NCBI GenBank assembly: GCA_025449115.1
Contig: JAHLKC010000059.1
Location: 124,001 to 188,000, forward strand
Length of the DNA stretch: 64,000 bases
From: Chytridium lagenaria
Taxonomy: Eukaryota; Chytridiomycota; Chytridiomycetes; Chytridiales; Chytridiaceae
Reading direction: 5' to 3'
Shown here: in pieces, positions 44,401 to 56,598 of the stretch
Layout: each line of letters opens with the position of its first letter
How positions within the stretch are numbered: the first letter of the stretch is position 1
Made by a program: the position numbers and the translations under genes
Notes under the pieces: model-generated
What the model was told of the DNA's origin: nothing
What the model saw: the letters and a program-made list of their open reading frames with translations, nothing else
Databases searched by the model: none

Positions 44401-44863
44401 TCATGTTGCGTTGGAGTTGGAGCTTTTGGTGGGGATTCCCGAGGTGGAGGAGGTGCTTGGAGGTGCCACTGTTGGGAGGGAGAGTGTTGTGACGGTGAAG
44501 AGGGGGGCGTTGGGGTTGGTGGAGATGGCGGGGGAATATTTGGGGGCGGTGAGAAGGGTGGTGTTGGCTTGGACTTCGTCGAGGGGGTTGCCGAGGGCTT
44601 TGAGGAGGATGGAGAGTGGGGGGACGGTTATTGAGGATGGGGATGCGGGTAAGGGTGGTGGTGGGGAGGTTGGGAGGGGTGGGGTTGGAGGGGTTTGGGG
44701 GAACGCGTTGGATGAGGTTTCGGAGAAGCGGAATGGGTTTGTGGGAGTTCTTATGGGGATTCTGAGGGCTGCTGGAGAGGAAGAGGAAGAGGGTGATGGT
44801 GATGGGGAGGACGACGGGGAAGGGTTGGTGGTTGAAGGACGTGGGAGGGGGTTGGTTTGTTGA
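41478..44863 (+). CDS. Arrestin-like protein with His-rich N-terminus
   Basis: The N-terminus carries poly-His (HHHHHPHHPHHHHHHNH) and S/T-rich sequence. A beta-rich region follows with RKSIIYVEAQCILVHKSP. After an intron (GTAAAA...ATAAG, about 42383-42461) comes RRELPFSFSFGSRALPPSF and later IHWRLIAFIIANPAVNST. The F-S-F-x7-L-P-x-S-F then H-W-R-L-I-A-F order resembles alpha-arrestin N-domains (endocytic ubiquitin-ligase adaptors), but I assign this on pattern only. A second half (SDVTVKVPLRGEV, then RRASMSISRTPSISSRRGSI) contains dense basophilic phosphorylation-type sites. An intron at about 43817-43895 leads to the C-terminal part, which ends in acidic repeats at 44863. Frame changes occur near 41985 and 43900. 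Confidence 0.5.
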
Positions 44864-46327
44864 GATGGGGTGATACATACGTCACTTTTTCCTTCATTAT
44901 CTTTATGCTCTGTTTTTTATACATTTGATGGTGTTTATTTTGTTTTTCCGTATACTGCACATATTACGTTGTTTTTTTTCTATGATGTGGATTGAATGAC
45001 AAATGTTCTCGCCAAAACACGCAATACATATATCCCGACTATCGCCGCTTTTCAAGTATAGGAATCTGAGAGTAGATGTGATTACACTTTATTGTTGTAC
45101 TTTAATTTCACATAAACAAAAGATGAAAGGAGAATACGGCAAAAAAAAATCACTATGTTTACCACTGGTACACTGCAGCTCATCATGGGCCGGTCAGACT
45201 TCTAGAACGAGGGTGAGTATGACCATTGCCCAGCGCGTCTCGTGTTTTCTCAAAGGCTCTCGATATATTTGAGCCTCAAAGTTTCAACATCACTCAAGAA
45301 AACACATCGGCCGTTGCTTTTATATTGGAATAGTGTCTTGAAGTGAGAAATATTCTTTGGCGACCGTACTTTATAATAAATAATATGTAAAGGGATCAAT
45401 AAATCTCCATAAAACAGACGCCGACACTGGAACCAGGCAAAAGTAATTGAAAACCGAACAACATAAATGGCTCATTAAGAAAAAGAAATGGTTCAACGAA
45501 AACGGATCTCCTCTGCTGACTGTGCCAAGGCGACGTTGAAATTGCAGTTTCGTCATGATGTACTTGTATAGCTTATAGCAACGCGGGTCAAAGGGGTCTG
45601 TTTTTGTTGTCCAGAAAATGGACGCAGAGATCTTGATTTAAATACGGTGGTCCTACTTCTAATAAGTAGCCTAATTAGTGCCCCCAATTTAACAGTCAAC
45701 AACATCCTAAAATTCCGCTACCTCAAAGAGGTTACGGTCGGCATTCACATATTGACGTTTTCAAAATCCTAGATGCTCTCGATTCAATTTGTTATCCACA
45801 ATTATGAACCGCGCAAGTATAAAGATATTGTTATTATTTTCTTAGTCTGCAGTAAAAGCAGTTGCCATTTTTCAAAGGTTTCCCGTGTGCTCACAATGCA
45901 TCATTAAGCATTTTCTGCAAACGTAAGCTTTTAAACTACTGTGAAGTTGGGTTGATTTTCTCCTAACGATGAGTCTTCTGAATGTATGTACACCGTAAGC
46001 AGAGAGCTAAAGCTTGAGGGGTGGAAAGAAAATGCTCTGTATGCGAGTGACCATCTCCACTAGATACTACGAGAGTGGCAGTCTCGACCTCACTCATGAG
46101 GGGATTTCCAACCTCCTCCCCAAACAGGATAGGTGCAAAAAAAATTCCCTTAGCAACCTGCGTCGATCCCTTGAAATTTGCAGAGAAAACGAGGTTGACA
46201 AGAGGGTCATTCTTTATTTTGTTTGACGCCTTTCCTATCCTCCTCTTTCATCTACCCCCCTGTTGTTAGTCTACAAGTAACTACCTGACATTAAGCGAGC
46301 TACGCTTGTTGGAAAGTCTAGGTCAAA
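44864..46327. other. Intergenic and promoter of the cysteine-module gene
   Basis: No gene recognised in about 1.46 kb. The sequence is mixed in composition. The short open frames at 45003-45272 and 46014-46226 have no domain or splice support. The final 100 bases contain the C/T-rich leader before the ATG at 46328. Confidence 0.45.
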
Positions 46328-49300
46328 ATGAAGTCTTTCGGAGCACTGCTTGCGGGACTTCTTTTGGCGCAGGTTGTTGGGGCGCAGAATGTGTGTACTG
46401 GACAGAGTGAGGGGGCAGTTGTTTGTGTTGATGGAACGAGGTTTACGATCTGTGCGAACCAAGGTGAGGGTGTGAGGAGTTTGTGAGAATGTGATCAAGG
46501 GTCTAGGAAAGGCTTTGGAAATTTGCGGGGTGTGAGGATGGGGTGACGGCGTTTTATGAGTATGATGGAGGGATCCTTGAATGAGAGCGGATGGATCGGA
46601 GAAGACTGAGAGGGGCTTGATGGATCGATAAAGGGAGATGTTGAAGGACGGATGGATAGTTTGGGGGGTTTTGTTTTGATGATTGCTGACAAGTGACATG
46701 TCTAACGCCTTGTTCTCTCTTTTCACCCAACCCCATCCCAACAACGATAAGCCCAAACACCTCTTCAAAGCTGTGGCGGTGGAACCGCCTGTTGCAGTGG
46801 TGTTTGCGCGAACCCCACCGACCCTATCTGCGGTGATGCTCTTTGCAAGGGAATCGCAGAGGGCGGTCAAGTATGCACAAGTTCAAACGCTTTCTCTTAC
46901 TGTCAAAGCGGACGTGAGTTCAACCCCACTGGTCTTTCAATTGTGAACGTGACTGATTTCTTTGTTTTAGGTCTCACCCCTCAACAGGGTTGCGCGCCTG
47001 GTACCGTGTGCTGTGGTAACTCCTGCGTCCTCTCCTCGGATCCTTCGTGTAGTGCTCCCGCTCCTCCGGTCACAACCACCGTCGCTCCCGTCGTTCCTAC
47101 AACTACCGTCGTAATCGCTCCCACAACTACCGTCGCTCCAGTCCCCACAACTACCGTCGCTCCAGTCCCCACAACTACCATTGCCCCACTTCCTACAACA
47201 GCCCCTGCGCCCCCTCCAGCTGATTGCTCAACCGCTGAGGAAGGTGCCGCTGTCTGTGTCTCCGCAACCTCTTTCGACCGTTGCATTTCAGGACGTGAGT
47301 CATCTCCCTCATGATTCCTTATACTCACTCTTTTTTTTTTATAAGGCGCCATCAACGCTGTTCAGCCTTGCGCCTTGGGCACTTTCTGCTGTGCTGGTAC
47401 TTGCGCTGGTCTCACAGATGATATTTGCCGTCGCCTTCCCGCCATTGGGAACCGCGCCGGTCACTACCACCGGCGGCTGCCGTAGTTCCTCCGGTTGCCA
47501 CTACCACCGTTGCACCAGTGATTCCCATCCTCCCAGTGACACCTGTGAGCCCCGTGACTCCCGGGACATCAGTATTTGGAAGCTGTTTGGGCGCTCAGGA
47601 AAACAGCATTGTTTGCGTGACGAGCACCTCGTTCAACTTTTGCCAAAACCAAGGTAAGGGTCGATTACTTTGCAATTCGAGATATCTTGCGCTAAACTTT
47701 ATTTTTTTGGATATAGGTATTGCTTCCTCCCCTGCCATTACTTGTGCTCCCGGAACTGTTTTGCTGCGCTGCTACGAACCGTTGTGACTATGCGACCAAC
47801 TGCCCTGTCAACAGCACTCCTTGTACTGGGCAGCCGGATGCAAGCCAAAAATGTATCGACTCGACTCGCTTCACTCTTTGCTCTGCAGGAGGTTAGTCCA
47901 TTAATTACAATCCCATTTTTCCTTCTCAAGTTCAAGTTGATTTAACACTTTTTTACATTTTTAGAACCTACCCCATTCCAGACTTGTGCTCCTGGAACCG
48001 TTTGCTGCAACAACGCCTGTGTTGGACCCACTAGCCCTGCCTGCGCTGGAGTTGTCATCCCTCCCCCTGTGACCACCACCGTTGCCAACGTCGTCCCTCC
48101 CGTCGCGAACCACCACTCAAGTGCCACTTCCCCCCGCGAATGGTGTCGCCGGAACCTGCACAGGAATTTCTGACAACAACATCGCCTGCACGTCCTAGCA
48201 TCACATTCAACTTCTGTATCAACCAAGGTAACATCCCATAGTAACTCTACTGTCGTTTCCTCAAGCTTACTTCTCTACTCTAGCTTTCGTCAACGCTCCA
48301 ATCAGAACTGCGCACCTGGAACTGTTTGCTGTGCTGACAGCAACCGTTGTGATTTCATTGGAAATTGTAAGGCTGTGCTTCCCCTCCTACCAATGCTGGT
48401 CCCACAACTACGGCTGCCTCTATTGTCCCCGGATCATGCGCTGGTATTGCCGACGATGGTATTATTTGCACGTCATACAACTCTATTGGATGGTGCCGTG
48501 GAGGAGGTTAGCCTCATATCTCTCTTTTTCGTACTTAACCCTTTGAATAGCTCTGCAGGTTGCAACTCAGCAGTATTGTGCCCTGGAACTGTCTGCTGCG
48601 CTGATACCAACACTTGTGATTTTGCATCAAACTGTAAGACCTTGTTGCCGACCCTCACCGCTGCGCTTCCAGTTTTCACGAACGTTCCGCCTGCCATTTT
48701 GCCCTCGGTTTTAACTTGCGCGGGATTGGAGAATCAGAGGAACTGCTTGCGTTTCTGGAACTCAATTCAACTTTTGTAAAAACGGAGGTAAGCTTCCCTC
48801 GTATTTTAAGACACTTTTAAGATCTGTTTCGCACCACGAACATATATTAATGTTTATTCAATTTCTATCAAACAGCTTTTATTGCTGACGCACCCAAACT
48901 TGCGCTACTGGTACCGTATGTTGTGCTGACTCTGGTCGTTGCGACTTTGCGTCCAACTGCAAGCTTGCGCTTCCTGGTGGTCAACCTGCTCCCGGTGTTC
49001 CCGTTGTCACCAACCCCGTGACTCCAGTGAACCCCGTCCTCGGAAGCTGCCAAGGTGCTGCTGACAACTCTATTGTTTGCACGTCCGCCACTCAGTTCAA
49101 CTACTGTCTCAATGGAGGTAAACGCTTTTCCTCTTTTATGTAGCTAACATTTCGGCAGCTTTCGTCAATGCCCCTAGCCAATCTTGCAGTGGTGGAACTG
49201 TTTGCTGCGCGAACACCAACAAATGTGACTACTCTTACAACTGTGGTACTGTTTCTACCTGCTTCTTGCGTTGGTGTTTCCCACCGGAAACCCTGTCTGC

Positions 49301-51575
49301 ATCGGTCCCATGACCTTCAACTACTGTGTGAATGGAGGTGAGTTTCCCAAGTCTTCGCAACCAATGCTAACTCGCGCAAAAAGCTTTCATCAATAACCCT
49401 CCTCAGAGCTGTGCAAGCGGTACCCGTGTGCTGCGCTGATACTAACCGTTTGTGACTTCCCGTCAAACTGTGGGTCTGTGCTTCCCCTCAACTCGGAGGC
49501 GGCACCACGACAGCCGTTCCTATCGCCACCACCACCGCCCCTGTTAACCCCATCGTGACCACTACTAATGCCGCTGGCCCTGCTCCCACAGTTATCCCTG
49601 GAAGCTGCCAAGGTGTGGCTGACAACAACATTGTCTGCACGTCAGCTACAACCTTTAACTTCTGCTCGAACGGAGGTGAGTTTTCTTTTAACTAATATGA
49701 ATATATAATAACCGTTATTTCTTTATAACAGTCTTTGTAAACGCTCCAAGCCAGAGCTGTGCTGGCGGTACTGTCTGCTGTGCCGATAAAAACGTTTGTG
49801 ACCTTGCTTCCAACTGTGGAAAGACTTTGCCCCCAGTTTGCAGCGGTAAAGCCGACGGTGCACCGGTCTGCTTGTCCCGCAATACCTTCAACTACTGCAG
49901 GAATGGAAGTAAGTTTATCCTTTTTCTTGTTTTCATGGCGATATATTTTTTCTTACAAACACTCTACAGACTTTGTTACCGACCTCCCCCAAAGCTGTGG
50001 AGCGGGTACCGTCTGCTGCGCTGAGACTGGTCGTTGCGCCTTTGAAAATGAGTGTACATCCGTCCTTAACCGTCCCTTTGCACCTGCCGAATTTATTCAA
50101 AACATTCTTCAATTCGCTGCAAACACCCCTACGTCGTCATCTGTCAGTATTTGCGCTGGTATCGAGGACAATGCGCTTGCTTGCATGAGTCCAAGCACTT
50201 ACGCTATCTGTGGTGGAGGACGTAAGTGTTATTCATAAGCCATTATCGTTCATCATTTCTAATGTGTGTTTACTTCATATTTTATCTAGTTGCGATTACC
50301 GGTGCCTTACCTGTCGCCCCTGGAACCAAGTGTTGCCAAAACCGCATCGTAGTCGCGAGCGCTCCGGAATGTTCACTCCCCCAAATATGCACAGGTCGAA
50401 GTGACGGCATGGTGTGCACCAGTAACACCCAGTACACTGTCTGCTTGAACAATGGTAACGCGTATGTTCTTTGTAATATTTTACTGATGTCTTTTGATAG
50501 TCGCTATTGTTGCTCCTATGCCTTGCGCTCCTGGAACATCTTGCTGCAACAACCAGTGTGTTATCGGTGAATGCTCCAGCCCTATCAATCCCATCACCCC
50601 TCCGACTCCCACCAACCCCGTGCCAGTCCCGGTTCCAAGTCTTCCCCTTAACTCTTGCGACGGTGTTCCCGACTATGGATCCACTTGCAGTGGTTTCTAC
50701 ACCTTTAAGTACTGTTTGGCTGGATGTGAGTTGCTTTTTGCTATTTCTTAACAGAATGTGCACTACTTACTTACACACGTGCTTCTCTTTAGCTCTAATC
50801 CCCCGCCAAGTTGACCAATACTGTGGTTTCACTCTTTCTGGAAAGGCTCTCGCTTGCTGTCCTGATGGCACCCAGGCCTCCTGCAAGGAAGCCAAGTACT
50901 GCAAGTCTCTCATTGGTGTTCCCCCCTCAGCCTCCCAAGCCCGAGGATCCCCCTGGAGTTTGCAAGAATGTGGAAGACGACGACCAAGTGTGTATCGACA
51001 ATGTGCGCTACTCTATCTGCAGGTCTGAAAACCCCTTCCTCAGTGCCTCTTGTGGAGAGGGGACTATTTGTTGCAAGAAGAATGGTCAATGTCTTACTTC
51101 CAGACAATGTTCCGGTGAAGCTGTCGAAATCGTCAAGCCCGTAAACCCTTGCAGCTTCTCTGTTGACGGATGGGATACATGCTCTGACAACAACCTCGCG
51201 GTCTTTACTTGCAAGAACAAAGGTTCGAATGCTTTACTTTTTGTTCACAATATTTAATCCACCTTTTGCAGAGGTCGACATTATCAGGGAGTGTGGGGCT
51301 GGAACCAAATGCTGCCCTTTCACAAGATCTTGCGTCACTGAAGATCAGTGCAAGGACCCATGTCTCTCCAGGGCCCGACAACGCCCTTGTCTGCCAGGAC
51401 CTCTACACATTCGGCATTTGCAGGAATCAACGTAAGTATCACACATCAACCTTCTTCATTTATCATCCATATTGAAACACTTCCTTTTAAAGGTATCGGT
51501 GGTACGCTCGGCTGCTACAGTGGCAGTGTGTGCTGCAGGCGAACCCAGTCCTGCGACGAACCCAAGAACTGCTAA
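46328..51575 (+). CDS. Large secreted protein with about 18 tandem cysteine modules, CBM19-like
   Basis: A signal peptide (SFGALLAGLLLAQVVGA) is followed by repeated modules. Each reads C-x-G-x2-(D/E)-x3-V-C-x-S-x-T-x-F-x2-C-x-N-G, usually an intron, then A-P-x-Q-x-C-A-P-G-T-V-C-C-A-D-x-N-x-C-D-F-x-S-N-C and a short P/T/V-rich linker. Cores are seen near 46780, 46990, 47370, 47740, 47985, 48310, 48575, 48897, 49186, 49412, 49760, 49995, 50315, 50525, 50830, 51050, 51297 and 51515. The C-x-PGT-x-C spacing resembles chitin-binding CBM19, so adhesion to or protection of chitin is a reasonable inference. Linker 1 has tandem TTTVAPVP units (47080-47210). Several modules carry one-base insertions relative to their siblings (near 47760, 49421 and 49450). 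The protein would be roughly 1,300 residues and ends DEPKNC. Confidence 0.75.
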
Positions 51576-52359
51576 AAAAACTCATCTTGTACGCATTCAA
51601 TGCGCCTATATTTCCTTTATGTTCATTCTTTATAAATTTTCGTTTCAGGAGAGACTTACGCACAGGCCGCAAGTGACTTACAACCCCCCATTTGTTCAAT
51701 ATTTCCTATAATGACCTGTATAATTACCTTTTAACGTGCATATTTCTTATAATATTTTTTTTCGCGCCTCAACCTACTTCCCACACTTTTAATCTGTGAA
51801 CACTCGTTCGTCATGCGCAAAAAATCACTCCTTCCGACTCCATCGATGTTCAAATAAATGTAAAAACTAAAATTATAAAGGCCTTCAACAACATTTACAT
51901 TATAATTCTATAACTATAACGCGAAACCAAGACCGCATTAAACCTCTTTGTTCGATCGGTTTTTGATTTCTTCTTTTTTAAGTGACTACTGCATTTTCGT
52001 CCCTCCTTCTCTTCCAAAATCAGAAGGTAAATGAGATTCCTTCATCATACAGACTTTTCTCTTCCTTAGACTTCATTATTCTGTTTGAAGCATTTTGTTA
52101 GCTAATAGATCTTTATCAATAATCAACCAGTTGTTGGTCAGTGGACTGTAAAGGCGAATATATTTCCGTAACAAGAAATCTTCGAAGCAATAACGATGCA
52201 GATATTTACATTTACGTGGTAGGAAACTAAACAACAAAAACGAAGGTATGCACTCCCCCCAAAAAAAGTATATCTGTCAGTGCATCGTTCCAGAAATTCC
52301 GTCACTCACTATATTCTTCAGCAGCAACCGCCAAAATAATGCGTCGTCATATCTCTCCC
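51576..52359. other. Intergenic between convergent genes
   Basis: The cysteine-module gene and the GAF-cyclase gene converge on this AT-rich stretch. No gene recognised. Confidence 0.5.
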
Positions 52360-55300
52360 TCACATAACCGAACATGCTTTACTCTTCACCCTCCCCGTCT
52401 TCACCTCCCCGAAACTAATCGCTGGCATCAATGCCGCCTCCGCCGCCTCCCTAGCCCGTCTCGCCCGCTCCTCCACAGCCGCAACCCCTAACTCCTGCGT
52501 CCCATCATCAGATCCGACAAGCGAGAAAACCTTACAAGCCCCAATTCCTCTTGAAAACACTGTGCCCCGAGGTAAAAACCGGAACTGATCTTCAGCGTGG
52601 TCACGAACGGTTTCTGTGACGAGAATAGTGGAGATGGAGAGAGTTTCGAGGTGGTAGCAGGTGTTGACTAAAAGTTTGTTAGTGGAGGTTTACGAGATGT
52701 GGTTGGCCGTACCTAATGCTCGCCATGCGGCTTCGACACCTTCGAGGTCATCGGCGCAGTCGGCTGGAATTTCGTCACCATGGATACCTATGCGAGCTTG
52801 AACTTGGACGCCTGTCTCTTTGGCGTATTCTGCGAGTGTGAGCGAAAGATCCAGAACCATGTTGATGAGGTCGTGACAGGTTTTGCCGTCATCTTCGAGG
52901 CCCGTGACCGCCACTTTGTGATTCAAATTGAAGGGTTAAGAAATGGTATTGACCACGAGCAGTTAACTCGCATTAATTAAGAAACTCACTAAACTATTGA
53001 AGGTGGTTTCGTTCATAACGTTAAACAACGGAAAGGTCAAAATTAGATTGATTGAATGTTATAGTGAAATGCATATAAACACAGAAGCAACATTACCAAA
53101 TTCCCTCGCTTTCTTACACTAGTAATCCCATGCTGCATCGCAAGCACATCAAACATTTGCGAAAAATCCGCCAAAAGCTCCACTTTTGCTCTCGGCCTCA
53201 ACACCTCCTCCCTCCCACCCCCAAATCTCATCTCCTCCAACTCCGGCACCCCTTTCACACCTCCACCCTTCCTTCCTTGTCTCATCATAGCAACTGCCAA
53301 CGCCTGCTCCATCCCCTTCGCATTCGAATTCACCGCTAAACCCGTCAAACTCTGCACGCTCACCGCGACATCCACATCATGCGGAGTTATGGGTTCTACT
53401 ATCATTATAAAGGGTATCGCATAGAGGTCATCCATGGGATGGGTGCGGGGTTTTGAGCGGGGGGCTAGTAGAGAGGTGAAAGAGGTGGAGGAGGTTGTGG
53501 AAGGACGGGAAGGGTTGAGGGATTGAAGGCGGTGTTGGAGGAGGTGGGCGCCGTAGGTCGGGTCCATGATGTATGCAAGGGATTCGTGAGTATCGACGCG
53601 TTCCCAGACTGTAGAGAGAGTAGCGGCAGCCTCAGAAGTGAACTGTTCTTCCTGCAATATCGAGCATTAACCTCTCACTAAAGCGACAAGAATGCCCCCT
53701 ACCTGATGAGTAACAGCTCTATAAACCCCTTCGAAAAACGCAACCAACACTGCGACAGGTCGATGATAACTCCAAATAACTTCCGATGCACTCCTCATCA
53801 CATCTTGGCCCACAAATCTTCCCACATGTAGTTGCAACGAGATTGGATGTGGATCCATCGTCAGTGCGTAGGAATGCGGTTTATCGAGACACGCCAGACA
53901 AAGATCTGTGAACTTTTCTTCGCCGATGGTTATATGGCAGGGGCCGCGATAGAATGGACTATAGAGTGGAGGGAGCTGGCGTGATTAGTGAAGAAAAGGA
54001 GGGGGAACATACCCGTCTTCTGCCGCGTTTATTTTGAGGATCATCACATTTTTGGCGCGGAGGGTGTTACGGATGATGTCGAGGCACTGAATAAATAAGG
54101 GTTTAGAAAACAAAGTCCCATAAAAAAGCTATGTATGAAAACTGAAATAAATAACCCCCCCCCCCCCCCCCCCCACCCCTCTCTTGAAAATAAAAAAGAA
54201 CGACATCATAAAAAATGGAAATCGAAGGAAACCAATAACAAAATTTAATCGATAGTGAGCATCTCTTCAGCATCAATGTCTTAATTAAAACGTCCAACAC
54301 ATTAACTTCACGTCAACAAACACAAAGAGAAACCATAAGCAACGTTACAACAAAACGCGAAAACTTACCTGCCCCAACACCGCTCTTCCACTCTCTTCAT
54401 CCCAACTCCTTCCCCTCTCAAGTCCATGTAATCTATCCCTCGCGCACCTCAGATTCTCATTAATCCCATTCTCCCACTTTCTCAATAAAACCTCCACCTC
54501 CCCCGCCGCCCACTCTGTCATCTGTTTCAACAGTTCTGCTTCCTGCGCGGTGAAAGTCTGCCGCGCAGCTCCACGAATCGAAAGCGCGCCAATCTTTATC
54601 CGCCACTATAAAAAATTATAAGCGAGGATTGAATACTGCAGACTACCTTGTTACAAGCGGTGCACCGGCGTAAAATTCCAAACCCCTTCGAACCTAACCT
54701 CATATCAGTCACCCATATAAAAACAAACTTGAACCATACCATCGGTTTCTCTTTAAACCGCGTCTCTCTCCTTGCATCCAGTACCCGAATCCCCCGCGTT
54801 TATCATCTCTTATTGCGTAATGACAGAACGAATCCGCGCGAGCTTCTCGAGTCATGGAGGGTGGAAGAAATCCGCCTCTGTCGCAGACACTCCACCAGTG
54901 GACAGTGGAATGGTCGACGATGGTGAGGATGCAGACGTCGGCTTCGAGGAGACGTGCGGTCATGGTGGTCACGTTGTCGAGACGGGAGTCTAGGAAAGGC
55001 GAGTCAAATGAGAGTAAGAGAAGAGTGGTTTCAATAAGTCAGTCAATTTATGGAGAAGATATCAAGAATGAAAGCAAAAAATAAGGCAAAAGAGGAAAGA
55101 TGAAAACGTTATGGAAGTGGGATGGAGCAAGGTGAAAAAATAGAGAAAAAGGTTCACCTCTTCCAACCTCAAAAAACCCCAACGTCCTCAACCCCACTAG
55201 TCTCTCCGCTCTCTTTCCTCCGCCGATGTCGACAACCCCAATAACCGCCCCCTCGCACCACCCTCCTTCCCTCCCCCATCGCCACCCCTCCGTCTCGCCT

Positions 55301-56084
55301 CCTCCCTCGAAGTCCTCGCACTCGCCACTCGTCGATGTTGCTGCCAATTCCGTTCCCTCATGACGTCCTCCAACCTCCCCTCCGTATCCCTCTGGACTTC
55401 AAGTGGATCAAGGCGTTTATCAATATCAAGAGGTTTCGTATCATCCGTGTCAAGTCGTTTCGATGCGTCGACTTCGAAACGATTCGGTTTTTTTTGTTGG
55501 AACTTCGGGGAGGATTGAACGGGATGCAGGGAGAGATGGGGGTTCAATGTGTTCGTGGCTTAATATAACGCTTCCATATAAATTCATGACACCTTTTGAA
55601 GCTTCGAAACCTGCATCATTCGTCCAGTCATCATGTTTCTGCTCATCAGCCTTCAAATTCTCAGGTTTCTTCTCAGGTGCTTTCACTCCTAACGGTGCCA
55701 GCACCCCTCTTCCAAGTACCCCCCTCCCTGCCCAATAGGTGCCAACCTCCCAAGTCCTCTCACCCCACCCTCACTCTCCTTTGGAATATCCCAAACTTTC
55801 TCCCCGCCCTCTTCCTCGTTTTGTTTAAACTCATCATCTTTCTTTCGTCTTCGTCCTTCCTTCCCCTCCTTCCCCTCCTTCCCCTCCTTCCTCTTCTTCT
55901 TCTTCTTTTTCTTCTCAATCACTTCACCCTCTTCTTTACCCTCCGCAATCCCTACAACTTTTACATTCACCCCACCCTCCTTCTCATCTACACCGCTGTC
56001 TCCGGTAACAGCTCGTCGTCTTACATCCACTTCTTCCCTCTCCCCGAAAGCTGGTGTCGACGTTTGTCGTCGGCGAACCTCCAT
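52360..56084 (-). CDS. GAF domain plus degenerate class III cyclase-like domain, CAAX terminus
   Basis: The N-terminus is long and charged, with KKKKKKKRKEGKEGKEGKEG (about 55920-55855). A GAF-type sensor follows: RLVGLRTLGFFEV, LLEADVCILTIVDHS, RADSFCHYAI and IGALSIRGAARQTFTAQEAE. A class III nucleotidyl-cyclase-like fold comes next: ELLADFSQMFDVLAMQHGIT, VAVTGLEDDGKTCHDLINMV, VQVQARIGIHGDE, then VNTCYHLETLSISTILVTE and FRFLPRG. The usual first metal-binding F-x-D-I-x-G-F-T is not seen (the aligned stretch is PFIMIVEPIT), and V-N-x-A-x-R is VNTCYH, so catalysis is doubtful. The last residues are CSVM, a canonical CAAX box. Many introns are inferred; one contains a 20-base poly-C (54155-54174). 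ATG at 56084 is the first in the upstream frame. Confidence 0.6.
54155..54174. repeat. Poly-C tract of 20 bases
   Basis: An uninterrupted run of 20 C inside a probable intron of the minus-strand cyclase-like gene. Confidence 0.9.
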
Positions 56085-56598
56085 AGGTATACTGTACAAA
56101 TATATGACGAATTGTCAAGTTACTTTGACAAACTCAGAATTCCAATGAGCCATTAGGCTTTGGTAAAGTAAGCAAAAAAAAGAACAGAAAAGAAAAGGAC
56201 GTATAAAGAAACCTCACTTTGCTACTTGTGATTCTTGACTTACAAACAATTATCAAAGGGGTGAAACTCATTAAGAAAAAAAAATAACTAAAAAACGGTT
56301 TACTTTTAGTTTAAATTATTATCACTCATTGTCTGTATATATATATGAGCAAGCAGCGTAAAGCTATGAGGAGGAGATTTTGCAGAGGCTTTAAAATATT
56401 AACAGGCGATGGCTCGAGATAAGGAAATATTCATTTTGTTACAAACTAGCCTAATCCCGCGGATTCTTTACTTTAAATTATGGAAATATTAGACAAGAGA
56501 AATAAATGCTAAAGATTGCGTGAATTATCATGTGAATATGGTGTAAGGCTAAAATATAACGCGGCAAGATTAAAGCCGTAAATATTTAGTCATACTCT
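56085..56598. other. Intergenic, AT-rich
   Basis: Upstream region of the cyclase-like gene and 3' flank of the ankyrin locus. It contains TATATATATA (about 56337). No gene seen. Confidence 0.45.
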
